From NCBI GenBank assembly GCA_944354085.1, contig CALVPW010000047.1:1-6700 (forward strand): a DNA stretch of 6,700 nucleotides, written 5' to 3'. The stretch's first letter is position 1, and the number at the start of each line of letters is the position of its first letter. Positions 4,599 to 6,700 of this stretch are shown here, piece after piece. The translations under genes and the position numbers were made by a program. The notes beneath the pieces are model-generated. The model saw only the letters and a list, made by a program, of their open reading frames with translations, was not told where the DNA came from and did not search any database. This DNA is from an uncultured Clostridia bacterium. GTDB lineage: Bacteria > Bacillota > Clostridia > Christensenellales > Borkfalkiaceae.

Positions 4599-5741
4599 AT
4601 GATCAAGATCACAAGGGAAAACATGGGCGTCGTGTTCACACCGCGCGACGAGGAAGTCTATTCGAACACGTCGGGCGTGCTGTATCCGCGCGTCATCGAA
4701 CTGCATCACGCGGGAGAGCTCAACGGCATGCTGTTGGCGACCTTTGACCATTCCACGCTCAAAGAACCGCCCGTGGTGCCCGTGATGTGCTCCAAAGACG
4801 GGGGCGTCACGTGGGAGAAATATTCTCAGATCGAGGATACGCAAAACGGCTTCGGCATCCGCTTCCAGCCGCATATCATGGAACTGCCGCAGGCATGCGG
4901 CGATCTGCCCGCGGGGACCATCGTCATGTGCGGGAATTCCGTACCGCTGAGCTTCGTCTCGACAGAGCTCTCCTTTTATATCAGCCGCGACCACGGCAAA
5001 ACGTGGGAATTCCGTTCCTCCGTCGTCCAAGGCGGGCCGCCCGTCGAACAGAACTTTGACGCGCTCGGTCCCGTATGGGAGCCGAACATTTATATCGACG
5101 CGTACGGCCGCCTCGTCGTCGCCTTCACGGACGAGCGCCCGCACAGCGACCCGCGCTTCAATCAGACGCTGGCGCTCCTTTGGTCGGAAGACGGCGGCAA
5201 AACGTGGAGCGACGTAAAATATACCGTCACCGTACCGGACAGGACGCTGCGCCCCGGGATGCCCGTCGTCGCGCGCATGGGCAACGGAAAGTATATCATG
5301 GTGTACGAGATCGTCGGCTATCCCTGCTGCGATATCTACTACAAACTCTCCGACGACGGCATCGATTGGGGCGATCCTCTCCTCAAAGGCACCCGCGTCG
5401 AGACGAAGGACGGGCTCTTTTTGGGGAGCATGCCCTACGTCATATGGGTGCCGCAGGGCGGCGAGAACGGCACCGTCATCGTCACCGCCAAGCGCGAGGG
5501 CGAACATATCGGCATGCGCGATCCGGGGTACTACCACGTCAACTATAACTTCGGACAAGGCCCGTGGGAACGCGTCCCCATGCTCATCACCTACAATACG
5601 GATACCTTGCAGGCAGGTTGGAGCATGGGCATGACGACCATCAAAGACGGCGAATACCTCATCCAGCTCGCGCCCACGCCCATGAACAGGCGGCTGATGC
5701 AGATCACATACGGCATCGGCAAGATCGAAACGGTCAAATAA
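4599..5741 (+). CDS. Asp-box beta-propeller glycosidase, GH93-like (exo-arabinanase or sialidase-type)
   Basis: The 380-residue protein carries four Asp-box turns of the S-x-D-x-G-x-x-W type: SKDGGVTW (65-72), SRDHGKTW (129-136), SEDGGKTW (196-203) and a shortened SDDGIDW (251-257). These mark blades of a sialidase-fold propeller. The blocks VWEPNIYI (159-166), LRPGMPVVARMGNGKYIMVYE (218-237 region, ending at E237) and GSMPYVIW (276-283) resemble fungal GH93 exo-1,5-alpha-L-arabinanases, whose two catalytic glutamates lie in a W-E-P block and in a Y-E block; E161 and E237 would be their counterparts. GH93 enzymes release arabinobiose from the ends of arabinan. I see no Arg triad clear enough to call it a true sialidase. 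There is no signal peptide or membrane segment, so it should act in the cytoplasm on imported oligosaccharides, yet no transporter or other sugar gene lies beside it. The ATG follows AAAGGGGGAGG closely. The exact substrate is uncertain. Confidence 0.78.
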   Translation: MIKITRENMGVVFTPRDEEVYSNTSGVLYPRVIELHHAGELNGMLLATFDHSTLKEPPVVPVMCSKDGGVTWEKYSQIEDTQNGFGIRFQPHIMELPQACGDLPAGTIVMCGNSVPLSFVSTELSFYISRDHGKTWEFRSSVVQGGPPVEQNFDALGPVWEPNIYIDAYGRLVVAFTDERPHSDPRFNQTLALLWSEDGGKTWSDVKYTVTVPDRTLRPGMPVVARMGNGKYIMVYEIVGYPCCDIYYKLSDDGIDWGDPLLKGTRVETKDGLFLGSMPYVIWVPQGGENGTVIVTAKREGEHIGMRDPGYYHVNYNFGQGPWERVPMLITYNTDTLQAGWSMGMTTIKDGEYLIQLAPTPMNRRLMQITYGIGKIETVK

Positions 5742-5753
5742 AACGAAAAAAGC

Positions 5754-5785
5754 AAAGAGCGCTCCCGCGGGAAGCGCTCTTTTTT
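5754..5785. terminator. Bidirectional terminator between convergent genes
   Basis: AAAGAGCGCT (5754-5763) pairs with AGCGCTCTTT (5773-5782), a 10-base perfect stem around a loop whose own CCC/GGG bases can pair further. Six Ts (5780-5785) serve the plus strand. On the minus strand the stem is followed by TTTGC and then TTTTTT, so it can also end the protease transcript. The plus-strand T tail overlaps the stop codon of the minus-strand gene (5786-5784). Confidence 0.88.
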
Positions 5786-6700
5786 ATACGAATTGCAAAA
5801 TATCGACGAGGATGGCGAACCCGAGCAGGAAAACAAGCCCCGCAAAGTGGATGATCGCTTCGACTTTGCGGTTGACGGGTTTGCCGCGGATCCATTCGAT
5901 GACGGTGAACACGATCTTGCTCCCGTCCAGCGCGGGGATGGGCAGCAGGTTGAATACGGCAAGGTTGACGCCGATATAGCCCGCGATCTCCAAAAAGCCG
6001 CGCATGCTCGCACCCGCCACCTGCGAAGTGATGGCGATGGTGCTCACGGGCCCGCCGAGCACCGAGAGCCCCAGCCGCCCCGTAAAGAGCTCTCCCAAGA
6101 TCTTGAAGATGGAACCCGCGATCTCAAAGGAATACGCGAACGACCGCCCCACCGTCTCCCAGAATCCGAAACGGCACAGCGCGCTCGCCAACAGATACCG
6201 TCCCCCTTCCTCCGTCTCCTCGTAACGGATGCCGAGCGCCTTCCACACGCTCTCCGTCTCCGCGCTCGAAGGCACGTCGACGTCGGAACGCAGCCGAACG
6301 TCCACCGTCTCCTCCGCGCGGAAGCTCTCGCCCGCTTCGTTCACATAGAGGCGCGAGATGCAAAAGCGCACCAGCTCCCCCTCCCGCCTGCCGTTGAGCG
6401 CCTTGGCGATATCGGTGGTCAGATAGATGTTCTTCCCTTCGACGGCGAGCAGGATATCCCTGTCCTGCAAACAATGTTCTTGTTCGATCGAAGTCGGCTC
6501 CGTCTCGTATACGGCGATCATCGTCTGTCCGTAGGCGAAAAAGCAGACGAGGATGAGAAGGACTGCCAAAAGATAGTTCATGCACGCGCCCGCAAGCAGC
6601 ACGATGATACGCTGCCACGGCTTACGATTGACGAACAGGCGCGCCTTTTCCGCCTCTTTGGATGCGGACACGGTACCCCCGTTCGCAGGAGACGGCGCCG
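5784..6700 (-). CDS. rseP: RseP/RasP-type site-2 protease, C-terminal part (runs off right edge)
   Basis: About 304 residues are visible and the frame stays open to the right edge, so the true start and the N-terminal HExxH zinc site lie outside. The GTG at 6671 is internal: the preceding in-frame codons read through, and FVNRKPWQRIIVLLAGACMN is the family's conserved junction before a middle membrane segment (about 6611-6530). A divergent PDZ-like region follows (about 6520-6250), including LQDRDILLAVEGKNI. Near the end come LGGPVSTIAITSQVAG, then NLLPIPALDG (5951-5922), the second active-site motif whose Asp binds the zinc, and a last membrane helix. The residue after LDG is Ser, where most members have Gly. 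The enzyme cuts membrane-embedded substrates such as anti-sigma factors and signal-peptide remnants. It converges on the glycosidase gene across the shared terminator. In many Firmicutes dxr lies upstream, which cannot be checked here. Confidence 0.92.
   Translation of the reverse strand, partial: APSPANGGTVSASKEAEKARLFVNRKPWQRIIVLLAGACMNYLLAVLLILVCFFAYGQTMIAVYETEPTSIEQEHCLQDRDILLAVEGKNIYLTTDIAKALNGRREGELVRFCISRLYVNEAGESFRAEETVDVRLRSDVDVPSSAETESVWKALGIRYEETEEGGRYLLASALCRFGFWETVGRSFAYSFEIAGSIFKILGELFTGRLGLSVLGGPVSTIAITSQVAGASMRGFLEIAGYIGVNLAVFNLLPIPALDGSKIVFTVIEWIRGKPVNRKVEAIIHFAGLVFLLGFAILVDILQFV

Noticed and set aside
4239..5558. Long minus-strand open frame of about 439 codons opposite the glycosidase
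   Set aside because: It crosses the thiT terminator and the glycosidase promoter, lacks recognisable motifs, and is a mirror of the Asp-box gene's codon pattern.
6669..6671. GTG at 6671 as the start of the site-2 protease
   Set aside because: The frame is open upstream to the window edge, and the visible part begins at the family's middle region without the HExxH site, so this is an internal codon.

Overview
The window looks like chromosome of an uncultured, GC-rich Clostridia-type Firmicute. Evidence for this is the strong AGGAG/GGGGG ribosome binding sites, classic sigma-A promoters with 17-base spacers, short U-tailed intrinsic terminators, an ECF-type thiamin S-component behind a TPP riboswitch, and a yrrM/yrrO-like tRNA-modification pair as in Bacillus subtilis. 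Coding DNA is GC-rich while the promoter regions are sharply AT-rich. I see no mobile element, CRISPR array, tRNA or rRNA.

Layout. (1) Positions 1-2920 hold a four-gene minus-strand operon, read right to left: a YfbR-like HD-domain 5'-deoxynucleotidase, a TrmR/YrrM-like tRNA O-methyltransferase, a U32-family TrhP-like protein, and a diacylglycerol-kinase-family lipid kinase that runs off the left edge. The last two genes overlap by 4 bases. (2) Positions 2921-3171 hold a compact divergent control region. Two sigma-A promoters lie back to back with -35 boxes that directly abut, and a TPP riboswitch with a terminator-type expression platform follows on the plus strand. (3) Positions 3172-4464 encode ThiT, the thiamin-binding S-component of an ECF transporter, with an unusual N-terminal extension of five predicted membrane segments and an Ala/Pro-rich tail. 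It ends at a strong terminator. (4) Positions 4534-5741 hold a separately promoted Asp-box beta-propeller glycosidase that most resembles GH93 exo-arabinanases and has no signal peptide. (5) A bidirectional terminator separates it from the convergent 3' part of an RseP/RasP-type site-2 protease, which runs off the right edge.

How the genes work together. TrhP and TrmR homologues carry out successive steps, U34 to ho5U34 to mo5U34, at the tRNA wobble base. The promoter, riboswitch, attenuator and thiT form one self-contained thiamin-uptake unit that should be off when TPP is plentiful. The remaining genes are housekeeping (nucleotide salvage, lipid phosphorylation, membrane proteolysis) or carbohydrate use.

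I do not see a wholly new system. The points most worth a second look are the abutting divergent promoters, the extended ThiT, a possible alternative pairing in the riboswitch leader, the cytoplasmic GH93-like enzyme, and the HD-to-HE change in the nucleotidase.
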